Below, one piece after another: positions 8,880-17,896 of a stretch of DNA of 64,000 bases; the first letter of the stretch is position 1; the number at the start of each line of letters is the position of its first letter. The DNA comes from Martelella mediterranea. Its GTDB lineage: Bacteria > Pseudomonadota > Alphaproteobacteria > Rhizobiales > Rhizobiaceae. The notes beneath the pieces were generated by a model. The model saw only the letters and a program-made list of their open reading frames with translations. It was not told where the DNA came from and searched no databases. Location: assembly GCA_003001975.1 (NCBI GenBank), contig PVUG01000005.1, positions 124,001 through 188,000 on the forward strand. Reading direction: 5' to 3'. Both the position numbers and the translations under genes were made by a program.

Positions 8880-10871
8880 ATGGGGTCAGACAAACTGCAC
8901 CGGGAACGAAACAACCGCCCCCGAACGACACTCAGCCGATGCATCATGCTTGGCGTCGCATGCCTTTTTACCTTTCTTGCTGTCTTCCAGCCTGCCCTGG
9001 TCACGCCGGCGCTTGCCCAGCAGCCGGGTGATGATGGCGAGGAGGTGACGGCGTCCAAACTGGTTCACGAAATCATCGACGATGCCCAAAACAATGACGG
9101 GCTGAAATCGCGCTACCAGCGGCTGGTATCCAACCCGATTTCACCGCCGGACACCCGCAGCCCGCGCGCGACGCTGGAAAGCTTTCTGGTGATCATGCAG
9201 TCTGCCACCAAACTGTGGCTCGGCGTACGCGACGAATTCTTCGCCAATGACAATTTCTTCATGACCCCGGAAGAGAAGAAGGAACTTGTTCTGGTTCAGT
9301 CGCTGCTCGAAAAGGCCGCCCAGACCCTTGACCTTTCCGACGTTCCGGCCGCCTCGCGCCAGCGGTTCAGCATCGAAACGGTGCTTCAGCTTCAGGAGAT
9401 CTTCGACCGTATCTATCTGCCACCGCTGGATGATATTCCGGGCCTGCCGGCCGGTTCCAGTGCCTCCGCGCAGGAACGCAATATAACCCTGCCCGATCGC
9501 TGGATCATTCCCGGAACGAGCCTGACCATCGAGCGCCAGCAGGACGGACCCTATTCCGGCCAGTATCTGTTTACCGCCGCGACAGTGAACAAGATCCCGG
9601 ATGACTACGACGAACTTCAGTCGTTGCCGATCATCGCCGACAAGGGCGAGGATCTTTACGAGTACTATATTTACACGCCCGGAAATCTCGTTGCGCCGCA
9701 ATGGTATGATTACGTTCTGAACGGTCCGGACTGGCTGCAGAACACCTTCGGCGGACAGGCCGTCTGGCAATGGCTGGCGCTCACAGTTTCGGTCATTATC
9801 CTGATCACGGTGATTGCCCTTTACGGCCGCTGGAACAGCCGCCGCGCGGTTCCGCTCGATCCGGCCGCCCGCCAGACACGCCGGTTGATGCCGCCCATCC
9901 TGATCATCCTGATGGCAAACCTGTTTCACTATCTGTGCGAGGAACAGATCAACATCACCGGCGACCTTCTGCTGATCCTGACCACGATGGTCAGCGCGAT
10001 CATCTGGATGACCGCGGCATGGCTCACCTATCAGGTGCTTCAGACCATCTATATGTGGACGATCCGCAATCCGACGGTCAACAATGCCAGCCTTGATGCA
10101 AGCCTGGTGCGCACCGGCTTCAGGGTCGTCTCGTTCCTGGTCGCGATCATTGTTCTTGGATATGGCGCAACCCGGATCGGCATTCCGATCTACGGCGTCG
10201 TCGCCGGTCTCGGTGTCGGCGGTCTGGCAATCGCCCTTGCCGCCCAGCCGACGCTCGAAAACTTCATCAGCGGTCTGATCCTCTATGCCGACCGGATCGT
10301 GCGCGTCGGCGACTTCTTTCAGTTTGCAGACACCGCCGGCACAGTCGAGGAAATCGGCATCCGCTCGACCCGCATCCGCGCGCTCGACCGCACGCTGATC
10401 ATCGTCTCCAATGCCGACCTGGTGAAATACAAGATCACCAATTACAGCCAGCGCGACGTGTTCCTGTTCCGCCACAAGGTGGCCCTCAGATACGAAACGG
10501 ACACTGACACGCTGCAAAATGTTCGCGACGCGATTCGGGAGATTCTGGAAGCGCATGAGAGCGTTCTGGAAACGCCGCTGCGCGTGCGGCTGGTGGAATA
10601 CGCCGATTCCTCCATTCTGCTCGATGTCTATGCCAATATTTCGGCCACCGACATCAATGTCTTCCTCGAAATACAGGAAGAGCTGCTGATGTCGATACGC
10701 GACGCCGTGCACGAGAATGGCTCAAGCTTCGCCTTCCCCTCCTCCACCATCTATCTGGCACGCGATGATTTGCCGGAACTCAAGACAGTGGAATACGTTG
10801 ATGACGGGAACGCACAGGAAAAATCGGGCGACACCCCGGAGGCAAAGGCCGATCCCGACGATCTGGCCTGA
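8880..10871 (+). CDS. MscS-family mechanosensitive ion channel with large periplasmic domain
   Basis: A 663-residue channel. Residues 1-46 form a signal peptide ending ALA before QQPG. About 250 residues of periplasmic domain follow, then transmembrane helices near 300-320, 345-365, 370-395 and 420-445. The pore-lining helix is rich in Gly/Ala (YGVVAGLGVGGLAIALAAQP), followed by the MscS signature LENFISGLILYADRIVRVGD and the cytoplasmic beta/cage domain (VEEIGIRSTRIRALDRTLI). Such channels release solutes on hypo-osmotic shock; the long N-terminal domain places it among the larger MscK/YbdG-like members. Start ATG 8880, Shine-Dalgarno GGAGGGAG ten bases upstream. Confidence 0.92.
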   Translation: MGSDKLHRERNNRPRTTLSRCIMLGVACLFTFLAVFQPALVTPALAQQPGDDGEEVTASKLVHEIIDDAQNNDGLKSRYQRLVSNPISPPDTRSPRATLESFLVIMQSATKLWLGVRDEFFANDNFFMTPEEKKELVLVQSLLEKAAQTLDLSDVPAASRQRFSIETVLQLQEIFDRIYLPPLDDIPGLPAGSSASAQERNITLPDRWIIPGTSLTIERQQDGPYSGQYLFTAATVNKIPDDYDELQSLPIIADKGEDLYEYYIYTPGNLVAPQWYDYVLNGPDWLQNTFGGQAVWQWLALTVSVIILITVIALYGRWNSRRAVPLDPAARQTRRLMPPILIILMANLFHYLCEEQINITGDLLLILTTMVSAIIWMTAAWLTYQVLQTIYMWTIRNPTVNNASLDASLVRTGFRVVSFLVAIIVLGYGATRIGIPIYGVVAGLGVGGLAIALAAQPTLENFISGLILYADRIVRVGDFFQFADTAGTVEEIGIRSTRIRALDRTLIIVSNADLVKYKITNYSQRDVFLFRHKVALRYETDTDTLQNVRDAIREILEAHESVLETPLRVRLVEYADSSILLDVYANISATDINVFLEIQEELLMSIRDAVHENGSSFAFPSSTIYLARDDLPELKTVEYVDDGNAQEKSGDTPEAKADPDDLA

Positions 10872-10883
10872 ATTGTGATCGAC

Positions 10884-10917
10884 CTCCCGGGCGCCCGTCA
10901 GGAAACCCGGGAGTTTT
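10884..10917 (+). terminator. Terminator-like hairpin that also contains the next gene's Shine-Dalgarno
   Basis: Arms CTCCCGGG (10884-10891) and CCCGGGAG (10906-10913) form a perfect 8-bp stem with a 14-base loop followed by TTTT. It can end transcription of the upstream channel gene. The right arm includes GGGAG, seven bases before the GTG start at 10921, so the same hairpin would mask the ribosome binding site of the following gene. Confidence 0.65.
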
Positions 10918-10920
10918 GCC

Positions 10921-11589
10921 GTGTGGCACTGGCTCAATGCAAATGCCGGCGCGCTGAGCGCGATCGCAAGTCTTCTGACGATCGCAATCTGGGCCGTCTA
11001 TCTGCAGCTGATCGTCAGCGGATTTCGTGAAGGCCGGCGCGCCAAGATACTGATCAATCGCGGGGCCGGCCCCTCGCTCGACGGCCACTGTCTTGTTGCC
11101 AATATGAGCGCGAAACCGATCTATATCGACGCCGTTCTGCTCGACTTCACCTTGCGTGACGACGAGAGACACGAGGATTTTCGCTACTCGCTGTCCAACC
11201 TCAATTTCGGTGAGGAAAAGGCTCCCGATTCCCGCAAGCGCTGGTTCCAGGGACCGCTGGATTCCGGCGAACACCTCGATCTCGGTTCATTCAAAACCCT
11301 GATCGGCAAGATGTCACCCAAAGGCTTCGATGATTTCGAAAACATCGAGGACATCAAGCTGACGGTGGTTGCGACCTACACCTCAGAGGACCAGCCGGTG
11401 GCGGCCGAGCGCGGCTTCGACATCATTCACAAGGATGGCGACCTGCTTTTGTCGCCGCGCAGCTATTCCGCCACCCAGATCCGCTCCAGCAGCGCCCGCA
11501 AGCGCATCGAAAACGAGATGCGCGAAATGCATCACCTGGAACGCGGCAACGACTCCAACACCAGTGAAGGTGTCCAGCGCCGAAGCTGA
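10921..11589 (+). CDS. Membrane-anchored protein of unknown function
   Basis: A 222-residue protein with one N-terminal transmembrane helix (about residues 10-32, ALSAIASLLTIAIWAVYLQL) followed by a soluble, beta-rich domain with no recognised motif. The C-terminus is charged and probably helical. Orientation suggests the soluble part faces the cytoplasm, because basic residues (REGRRAK) follow the helix. The GTG start is chosen because it directly precedes the hydrophobic helix and has GGGAG seven bases upstream. That site is inside a hairpin, so expression may be limited when the upstream gene is not being translated. Confidence 0.7.
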   Translation: MWHWLNANAGALSAIASLLTIAIWAVYLQLIVSGFREGRRAKILINRGAGPSLDGHCLVANMSAKPIYIDAVLLDFTLRDDERHEDFRYSLSNLNFGEEKAPDSRKRWFQGPLDSGEHLDLGSFKTLIGKMSPKGFDDFENIEDIKLTVVATYTSEDQPVAAERGFDIIHKDGDLLLSPRSYSATQIRSSSARKRIENEMREMHHLERGNDSNTSEGVQRRS

Positions 11590-11769
11590 GGCAGGACACC
11601 CTTCCGGGCACCGGGAAATATCGCTTGCGCCGGTCCCCGGGCAAGCCCGAACAGGCCCTTTCAAAAAAAGCAGCGAAGACAATGATATTTTTTTACGAAA
11701 AGGGCTTGGCAAATCGCCTCACCGTTTGTATTAACCCGCTCACACCGCAGCGCCCAAGCGGCGCGGTAT

Positions 11770-11844
11770 TCCCTGGTAGCTCAGCGGTAGAGCACTCGAC
11801 TGTTAATCGATAGGTCGTCGGTTCGAATCCGACCCGGGGAGCCA
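11770..11844 (+). tRNA. tRNA-Asn (GTT)
   Basis: Cloverleaf of 75 bases with acceptor TCCCTGG pairing with CCGGGGA, discriminator G and encoded CCA. The anticodon loop in GACTGTTAATC gives GTT. The D arm AGCTCAGCGGTAGAGC and T arm GGTTCGAATCC are canonical. Confidence 0.96.
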
Positions 11845-11999
11845 CTTCTTTCTTTTCCAGCTTGTTATCATCTGAAATAGAAGTGCCGTTCAGGCGCTGT
11901 TCGCTCAGTGAAATCTGCCACAAAGTGGAAGCGCTTCGCATCCGTCGAAAGACAGTGGACGGATCGGGGCTGTGCCATCAGCATTTTTGCGGAGTTTTC

Positions 12000-12413
12000 A
12001 TGAATATCAGCGTGACTACCGAGCCGAGAGCGGAAGATGCGGCGGTGATCGACAAGAACCTCGATACTTTCAACGAGACGGCATTCGGCCCGGCCGAACG
12101 CATGCCGCTGAGCGTGCTTGTTCATGACGAGAACGGCACGCTGGTGGCAGGTATCAACGGCATGACATCCTGGGGCTGGCTTTACGTGCAGCGACTGTGG
12201 GTGAGCGAAAGCGAGCGCGGAAAGGGCGTTGCCGGCAAGATGCTTGCTGCAGCCGAAGAAGAAGCGCGAAAGCGTGGCTGCAGAGGTGCCTATATCGACG
12301 CGGTCAATCCCGTCGCGCTGAAGAGCTACAAGCGGCAGGGCTACACGGAATTTGGCGTGATCAAACAGTTCGCCGCAGGCCTCGACAGGACATTTCTGCA
12401 AAAAACGTTGTGA
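12000..12413 (+). CDS. GNAT family N-acetyltransferase
   Basis: A 137-residue acetyl-CoA-dependent acetyltransferase. The central motif A is visible in LYVQRLWVSESERGKGVAGKML, with RGKGVAGK as the acetyl-CoA pyrophosphate loop. The C-terminal part (AVNPVALKSYKRQGYTEFG) matches the usual last strand and helix. The frame is open 46 codons further upstream toward the tRNA, but the ATG at 12000 has GGAG five bases before it and begins the domain, so it is preferred. The acceptor is unknown. Confidence 0.85.
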   Translation: MNISVTTEPRAEDAAVIDKNLDTFNETAFGPAERMPLSVLVHDENGTLVAGINGMTSWGWLYVQRLWVSESERGKGVAGKMLAAAEEEARKRGCRGAYIDAVNPVALKSYKRQGYTEFGVIKQFAAGLDRTFLQKTL

Positions 12414-12542
12414 CAGATGCGGTTTGTCTGTCCGTTCCAGAAAACGAAGCGGTTGCCCTTGCCTAATGCCGCCCGCTGCGAGCCAACAGGTGCAATACAG
12501 CGCCTCGTTAGCGAAGCGTGAGAAGATTTCCGGTCCGCCTTT

Positions 12543-12716
12543 TCAATCAGGCTTCGAAACCTCAACGGCGTGCTCGGCGGATGCATTCTGTGCGTTGGCT
12601 TCGCGCTCTTTCTTCTGCATCTTTTCACCATCGCGGTGCGACTTGATCGCGAAGAACATGGCCGTGCCCAGCACACCAATCTTGAACACGCCGAGGACGA
12701 CAGGAACCCAATTCAT
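12543..12716 (-). CDS. Small single-span membrane protein, 57 residues
   Basis: A short minus-strand open reading frame convergent with the acetyltransferase gene. The product begins MNWVPVVLGVFKIGVLGTAM, a clear N-terminal transmembrane helix (about residues 4-24), followed by a highly charged helical tail (HRDGEKMQKKEREANAQN). The composition is unlike a random frame: Ala/Glu/Lys-rich with few rare residues. The Shine-Dalgarno is weak (AAAGAG). Function is unknown; the architecture resembles small envelope stress or assembly-factor peptides. Confidence 0.6.
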   Translation of the reverse strand: MNWVPVVLGVFKIGVLGTAMFFAIKSHRDGEKMQKKEREANAQNASAEHAVEVSKPD

Positions 12717-13171
12717 CGTTTTCGCTCTTTGCTGGCTATCGTTTTACGGTGTCGGAGGCGTGCTGCCTCAGGCGCGACAGTGAAAATCAGGAAAACCCGG
12801 TTTCGGCTGATTGATGCATCTTTGCAGTCTGAAATGCTGTCGCGACCCTGCTTCGCGCGCGAAACTTGAAGTGCTCTTCAGGACCGGGCATTCGTTGCTC
12901 TCCAACTATGCTTTCGGTCCGGCTCAATCAAGCCGACGCTCCGCTACAAGTTGACGCATATCAAGAAGGACTGGCGTAGGATCTCCCGCACCTCGCGGGC
13001 ACCCACCGTTTAGATTTCGGCTGCCTCTCGAATGCACAGGAGACAGCATGCACTGCGGACCTCGAAAGGCTTTCCGCAAGAACCGTTTGGATGAATACGC
13101 TTTTCAGGTTCGTTTAGAAAAACGAATCAACACCCTGAACTGAAAACATTTTCTATCGTTATTGATCCGCT
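12717..13171. other. Intergenic region with one marginal 31-residue reading frame
   Basis: Nothing clear is seen in these 455 bases between the small membrane protein gene and anmK. The best candidate is a plus-strand reading frame at 13048-13143 encoding 31 basic residues, with CAGGAG six bases before its ATG. It has no recognisable domain and may be chance. Confidence 0.25.
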
Positions 13172-14302
13172 TCAGCCGGCGATTCTTCCGCCACTCATCG
13201 GTTCGGGCACACCGGTCGTCGTCGGGAAGCTGAAGGGCAGACCGCGGAGCGCCCTGACCGCCAGAAAGGCAAAGCACTCCGCCTCAATGGCATCGCCGCG
13301 CCAGCCGACCGTTTCCGCCGGAACTGCCTCGACCCCGGCACGGGTTTTCAGCATTGCCATGATCGCCGGGTTGCGTCGACCGCCGCCGCAGACGATGAGG
13401 CGTTCAGGTCGGACGGGCAGAAGGCCGAGTGCCTTGCCGACGGCGGCAGCGGTAAAGGCTGTCAGCGTTGCGGCACCCGTTGCCGGGTCAAGCCCTTCGG
13501 CCATGGCAGCAGAAAAATCGAAACGGTCGAGCGATTTCGGGTAAGGTGCGGCGAGATAGGGATGTTCGAGCAGTTCTGACAGCCGCGCCTCGTCCACCGT
13601 GCCGGAAAGCGCCAGCGCGCCGTCGCGGTCCATCTCGCCGAGACCGTTTTCCTTCATGAAATCATTGAGCGGCGCATTGGCGGGGCCGGTGTCGAAGGCG
13701 ATCAGCCGCTCGGCCCCGTCCCACCACGTAACATTGGCGACGCCGCCGAGATTGAGCACAGCCGTCCTGCCGGAGGTGTCGAGGCTTCTCAGCAGTGCCT
13801 GGTGATAGCCGGCCGAAAGCGGCGCCCCCTGCCCGCCGGCGCGCACATCCGCCGTGCGGAAATCATAGGCCACCTTGCAGCCGAGCCGTTCATGCATCAG
13901 CGCGCCGTCGCCCAGCTGGCGGGTATCGCCGATGCGGCCTTTCTGCGGCGCGCGGTGCAGTACCGACTGGCCGTGAAAACCGACAACGCCGATATCGGCC
14001 ATGGTCAGCCCTTGGGCCTCCACGAGGGTTCTCACCGCATCGGATTGCGCCAGCGTCAGCACCGTCTCGGCTTCGGCAAAGCTTTCCGGCTCCGGCCCCT
14101 CGAAATTCCATTTGCGGGCTTCGGCCAGCGTCTCCTCCAGAAGATCGCGCGTGGCCTGCGGATAGGGTGTCAGCGTATAGGCGCCGAAGGCTTCCACGGT
14201 TACGCCGTCGGTTTTCAGCAGTGCGACGTCGATATTGCCGTCAAGCACGGTTCCGGTCATCAGGCCGACGGCCCAGACGGGTTCGAAATCCTGCACCATC
14301 AT
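13172..14302 (-). CDS. anmK: Anhydro-N-acetylmuramic acid kinase
   Basis: AnmK opens the 1,6-anhydro ring of anhMurNAc and phosphorylates it with ATP, giving MurNAc-6P for MurQ. At 376 residues the length matches the family (about 370). Visible signatures are the N-terminal phosphate loop [10 protein letters not shown], the conserved [17 protein letters not shown], the catalytic Asp region [35 protein letters not shown] and the C-terminal VCGGGRRN. The ATG at 14302 is chosen because it overlaps the upstream stop codon in an ATGA arrangement; the frame continues upstream but only inside the previous gene. It is the last gene of a seven-gene peptidoglycan recycling operon. Confidence 0.95.
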   Translation of the reverse strand: MMVQDFEPVWAVGLMTGTVLDGNIDVALLKTDGVTVEAFGAYTLTPYPQATRDLLEETLAEARKWNFEGPEPESFAEAETVLTLAQSDAVRTLVEAQGLTMADIGVVGFHGQSVLHRAPQKGRIGDTRQLGDGALMHERLGCKVAYDFRTADVRAGGQGAPLSAGYHQALLRSLDTSGRTAVLNLGGVANVTWWDGAERLIAFDTGPANAPLNDFMKENGLGEMDRDGALALSGTVDEARLSELLEHPYLAAPYPKSLDRFDFSAAMAEGLDPATGAATLTAFTAAAVGKALGLLPVRPERLIVCGGGRRNPAIMAMLKTRAGVEAVPAETVGWRGDAIEAECFAFLAVRALRGLPFSFPTTTGVPEPMSGGRIAG

Positions 14303-15312
14303 TCCGCTCCGTTGATAAGGTCGCTGACGCGCCGCCTGAGCGCCATGATGCCGCTTTCGGTATGACGGCTTGGATGCACCCGGTTGGTCAGCAGCGTCCA
14401 GGCATGGCGGCGCTCGAAATCGACGCAAAGCGAGGTGCCGGTAAAGCCGATATGGCCGATCGTGGCGTCGGAACAAGCAGCACCGCCATGCCAGTTTTCG
14501 TAAGGCCGTTCCCAGCCATGGGTGCGGCGCTCGGATAGCGGTTCACGCATCAGTTTCACGACAGGGTCACCGGCGACATCACGTTTCAGCAGGCCAGCCG
14601 CATGGTCGAGCACGGCATCAACCGTGCCGAATAGCCCGGCATGGCCGGAGCCCTGCAGCGCATAGCAATTCTCGTCATGCACCTCGCCGCAGATCACCCG
14701 GCCGCGCCAGGTGCAGCGCTCCGTCGCCGCCGCTTTCTGCGGATCGGCGGAGAAGGCAAAGCCCGGGCCGGGATCGAGTGCCCGGATGGGCTTGCCGGAA
14801 AGCCGCTCCAGCGCGATGCCGAGGAGAATGAAATTGATATCGGAATAGACCGGCGTTTCAAGCCGTTTCCATTCGCGCTGCAGCACGAAGGCGCGCAGCC
14901 GCTCAGGATCATCGCCATAGGTGTAGATCGGCTCGACTGCCGGAAACGGGGTCTGATGGCCAAGGCATTGGCGAAACGTCACCTGCCGTTCCCAGCAGGC
15001 CGGATCATACTGGCGGAAATCAGGAATGACGGCGGTCAGCGGCTGGTCGAGATCGATCACGCCCTCCTGCGCCAATGCCAGAATGCGCTCGGTGGTGAAG
15101 ATCACCTTGGTGAGCGAGGCGAGGTCGAACCATGTTTCGCTCGTCATCGGGCGCTTTTCAGGTGTCAGCGCCGCAGAACCGACAGCGCGCGTCAGCCGCC
15201 TGCCCTCGCGATCGACAACGCCTAAAACACCGCCGGGGATCCGCCCCTCGGCAACCGATCCTTCCAGCGCGGCAAAGGCCTTGTCGAAGCGTTGCGAAAT
15301 CTCTGCCGTCAT
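14299..15312 (-). CDS. Cytoplasmic serine hydrolase (beta-lactamase/AmiE-like family)
   Basis: A 337-residue penicillin-binding-protein-like hydrolase. The nucleophile motif SLTK is at residues 66-69 ([10 protein letters not shown]), the second motif is YSDIN (156-160), and HIGFTG replaces the KTG box near residue 290. There is no signal peptide, so it works in the cytoplasm and is not a drug-resistance beta-lactamase. It lies between an oligopeptide-type ATPase and anmK. In Bacillus subtilis a family member, AmiE (YbbE), removes the peptide from MurNAc-peptides inside a comparable murQ-murR cluster, so an amidase or peptide-trimming role on imported muropeptides is the best inference. The start forms TGATG with the upstream stop. 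Confidence 0.85.
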   Translation of the reverse strand: MTAEISQRFDKAFAALEGSVAEGRIPGGVLGVVDREGRRLTRAVGSAALTPEKRPMTSETWFDLASLTKVIFTTERILALAQEGVIDLDQPLTAVIPDFRQYDPACWERQVTFRQCLGHQTPFPAVEPIYTYGDDPERLRAFVLQREWKRLETPVYSDINFILLGIALERLSGKPIRALDPGPGFAFSADPQKAAATERCTWRGRVICGEVHDENCYALQGSGHAGLFGTVDAVLDHAAGLLKRDVAGDPVVKLMREPLSERRTHGWERPYENWHGGAACSDATIGHIGFTGTSLCVDFERRHAWTLLTNRVHPSRHTESGIMALRRRVSDLINGAE

Positions 15313-17060
15313 CACATCTGCTCCACGCGCGCCATATGATCGGCGCCAAAGCTTAGCCATTCGGGTTTCGGCGGCTCGTAGCCGGCTGGCCGCACCAGCG
15401 ACGGCACCTCGCTGTTGTCGATGCGATAATCCTGCCGGCGGCGGTCGATGCTCGGAACGGCCGCAATCAGCCGCTTGGTATAGGCATGTTTCGGCGCTGA
15501 CAGAACCGACGCGGCATCGCCGATCTCGACGATCTGTCCGGCATAGACCACGGCGATGCGATGGGCAATGCGCTCGACCACGGCCATATCGTGGGTGACG
15601 AACAGATAGGAAAGGTTCATGTCGCGCTGCAATTCGGTCAGAAGATCGAGCACCATGGCCTGCACCGAGACATCGAGCGCGGAAACGGCCTCGTCCAGCA
15701 CCATGACTGAGGGTTTCAGCATCAGCGCGCGGGCAATGCACAGGCGCTGGCGCTGGCCGCCGGAAAACTCGTGCGGATAGCGCATCAGCGCACCCTCCGG
15801 CAGGCCGACGCGCGCCAGAAGTTCGGCCATGCGGGCGCGGGTTTCGGCGTTCAGCCGCCCGCCCGTGGCAATCACCGGCTCGGCCAGAATGCTGTCGATC
15901 CGCAGGCGCGGATTGAGTGAGGCATAGGGGTTCTGGAACACCATCTGGATCGGGTCGCCATGGGCGGCAATGCCGGCGCCCTCACCCAGATGAAACGCGC
16001 CGCGCGTCGGCTTCGTCAGCCCCATGATGGCGCGCGCCGTGGTCGATTTGCCGGACCCGCTCTCGCCGACAATGCCAAGGGTTTCGCCCGGCATCAGATC
16101 GAAATCGACGCCGTCCACGGCATGCACGGCACCGTTCCGACGCCTGAAAAAGCCCGACGTGACGGGAAAACGGACCGTCAGATCCTCGACGGTCAGTGCC
16201 GGTTTGGCGACGTCCGCCTTTGCCCGCGAGAAATCGCGGCGCACCGCGCGGCCATCGTCAAAATGCGGCACGGCCTTCAGAAGATGCTGCGTATAGGCAT
16301 GTTGCGGGTTGTCGAGCACGTCATCGGTCGCGCCCTGCTCCACGGCAACACCCTGCTGCATCACCATCACCTTGTCGGCAATGCCGGCGACGAGGCCGAT
16401 ATCATGGGTGATGAAGATCAACCCCATCTCGCTCTCGCGCTTCAACTCGGAAAGCAGCGCCAGGATTTGCGCCTGCACCGTCACGTCGAGCGCCGTGGTT
16501 GGCTCGTCGGCGATCAGCAGACGTGGATTGCATGATAGCGCGGTGGCGATCATCACCCGCTGCAGCATGCCGCCGGAAAGCTGATGCGGATGATAGGAAA
16601 GCCGCCGTTCCGCATCGGGAATGCGCACGCGTTTGAGGGCATCGACGGCGGCATTCATCGCCTGCTTGCCGGTCAGCCCGTGATGCAGGCGGAAGCTTTC
16701 GGCAATCTGCTCGCCGATGGTGTGCACCGGATTGAGCGAGGTCATCGGCTCCTGAAAGATCATGCCGATCTCCCTGCCCCGGATTTTCGCCAGTTCCTTT
16801 TCGGGTGCAGCGGCAAGATCGGTCACATCACCGGAGCCGAGCGCAAAATCGATCCGGCCGCCGGTGATCTTTCCGCCGCCGAAATCGACGAGGCGGTTGA
16901 TCGAAAGCGCGGTGACGGATTTGCCGGAACCGCTTTCGCCGACGATGGCCAGCGTCTCGCCGGGATCGAGCGTGAAATCGATTCCGTGGACGACTTCGTT
17001 TTTGGCCGGGTCCTTGCCGAAGCCCACATGGAGGTTGGAAACGGTCAGAAGATGGCTCAT
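15312..17060 (-). CDS. ABC transporter double ATP-binding protein (DppD-DppF fusion type)
   Basis: A 582-residue protein with two complete nucleotide-binding domains of the dipeptide/oligopeptide class. The first has Walker A GESGSGKS (41-48), signature LSGGMLQR and Walker B LLIADEPTTALD. The second has GESGSGKST (about 333), FSGGQRQR and MVLDEAVSALD. Each half ends with the peptide-transporter C-terminal extension. It energises the two permeases encoded just upstream, overlapping the DppC-like gene by 4 bp. Fused tandem ATPases of this kind are common in YejF/GsiA-like systems, and Yej-type importers carry muropeptides in Rhizobiales. Confidence 0.93.
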   Translation of the reverse strand: MSHLLTVSNLHVGFGKDPAKNEVVHGIDFTLDPGETLAIVGESGSGKSVTALSINRLVDFGGGKITGGRIDFALGSGDVTDLAAAPEKELAKIRGREIGMIFQEPMTSLNPVHTIGEQIAESFRLHHGLTGKQAMNAAVDALKRVRIPDAERRLSYHPHQLSGGMLQRVMIATALSCNPRLLIADEPTTALDVTVQAQILALLSELKRESEMGLIFITHDIGLVAGIADKVMVMQQGVAVEQGATDDVLDNPQHAYTQHLLKAVPHFDDGRAVRRDFSRAKADVAKPALTVEDLTVRFPVTSGFFRRRNGAVHAVDGVDFDLMPGETLGIVGESGSGKSTTARAIMGLTKPTRGAFHLGEGAGIAAHGDPIQMVFQNPYASLNPRLRIDSILAEPVIATGGRLNAETRARMAELLARVGLPEGALMRYPHEFSGGQRQRLCIARALMLKPSVMVLDEAVSALDVSVQAMVLDLLTELQRDMNLSYLFVTHDMAVVERIAHRIAVVYAGQIVEIGDAASVLSAPKHAYTKRLIAAVPSIDRRRQDYRIDNSEVPSLVRPAGYEPPKPEWLSFGADHMARVEQM

Positions 17061-17896
17061 GCGACTGCTCTCCTCGAACGCGGATCAAGAATGTCGCGCA
17101 GCGCATCGCCCAGAAGGTTGAAGCCGAGAATGCCGATCATGATCGCAAAGGCCGGAAACACCAGCAGCCAGGGCGCCATTTCCATCAGGTTGCGCGCTTC
17201 GCTCAACATCAGCCCGAGGGAGGCTTTCGGCGGCTGGGTGCCGAGACCGAGGAAGGATAGTCCGGCCTCCGTCAACAGCGCCCAGGCGAGCGCCAGCGTC
17301 ACCTGCACGGTCAGAGGCGCCACCAGATTGAGCAGCATGTGGCGCGACAGGATATAGCGGCGCGAGGACCCGAAGGTGCGGGCGGCATCGACGAATTCGC
17401 GGGTTTTCAGTGACAGCGCCGGGCCACGCACCACGCGGGTGAAGATCGGCGTATAGACGAAGGCAATCGCCATCACGCTCGTCCATGTGCCGGGGCCGGC
17501 AATGGTGATGATCAAAAGCGCCAGCAGGATTGCCGGAAAGGCGAGCAGCACATCCATCAGCCGCATGATCGTACCGTCCCAGTAGGTGCCGAACCAGGCG
17601 GCCGCCAGCCCCAGCACGATGCCGGCGACGGTTGCCAGCGCGACCGAGGCAAAGGAGACGATGAAGGACTGCGCAATGCCGATCATCAGCCGGCTTGCGA
17701 CATCGCGGCCGAGAAGATCGGTGCCCATCCAGTAGGTGGCGTTCGGGGCGTGCAGACGGTCGATGCGGAACTGCATCAGCGGATCGTGCGGGGTCAGCCC
17801 GACAAGGCCGAGGACGGCGACGATAATATAGAGCGCGACGATGGTGCCGCCGATGCGGCCGCTTGGATGGGCGAAGATTAAGCGCAGCAGATGCAT
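17057..17896 (-). CDS. ABC transporter permease, DppC-like
   Basis: A 279-residue inner-membrane permease of the peptide/nickel class. The N-terminal extended region contains HDPLMQFRIDRLHAPN and GTDLLGRDVASRL, typical of DppC/OppC. The EAA loop that contacts the ATPase is visible as EFVDAARTFGSSRRYILSRH. About six transmembrane helices are present. The start overlaps the stop of the DppB-like gene by one base and its stop overlaps the ATPase gene by 4 bp, so the three are translationally coupled. Confidence 0.93.
   Translation of the reverse strand: MHLLRLIFAHPSGRIGGTIVALYIIVAVLGLVGLTPHDPLMQFRIDRLHAPNATYWMGTDLLGRDVASRLMIGIAQSFIVSFASVALATVAGIVLGLAAAWFGTYWDGTIMRLMDVLLAFPAILLALLIITIAGPGTWTSVMAIAFVYTPIFTRVVRGPALSLKTREFVDAARTFGSSRRYILSRHMLLNLVAPLTVQVTLALAWALLTEAGLSFLGLGTQPPKASLGLMLSEARNLMEMAPWLLVFPAFAIMIGILGFNLLGDALRDILDPRSRRAVA

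Noticed and set aside
9141-10712. Minus-strand frame of 523 codons opposite the MscS gene
   Set aside because: No start signal or domain, and the plus-strand channel is complete.
14299-15312. Antibiotic-resistance beta-lactamase
   Set aside because: No signal peptide, atypical YSDIN and HIGFTG motifs, and an operon context of muropeptide recycling.
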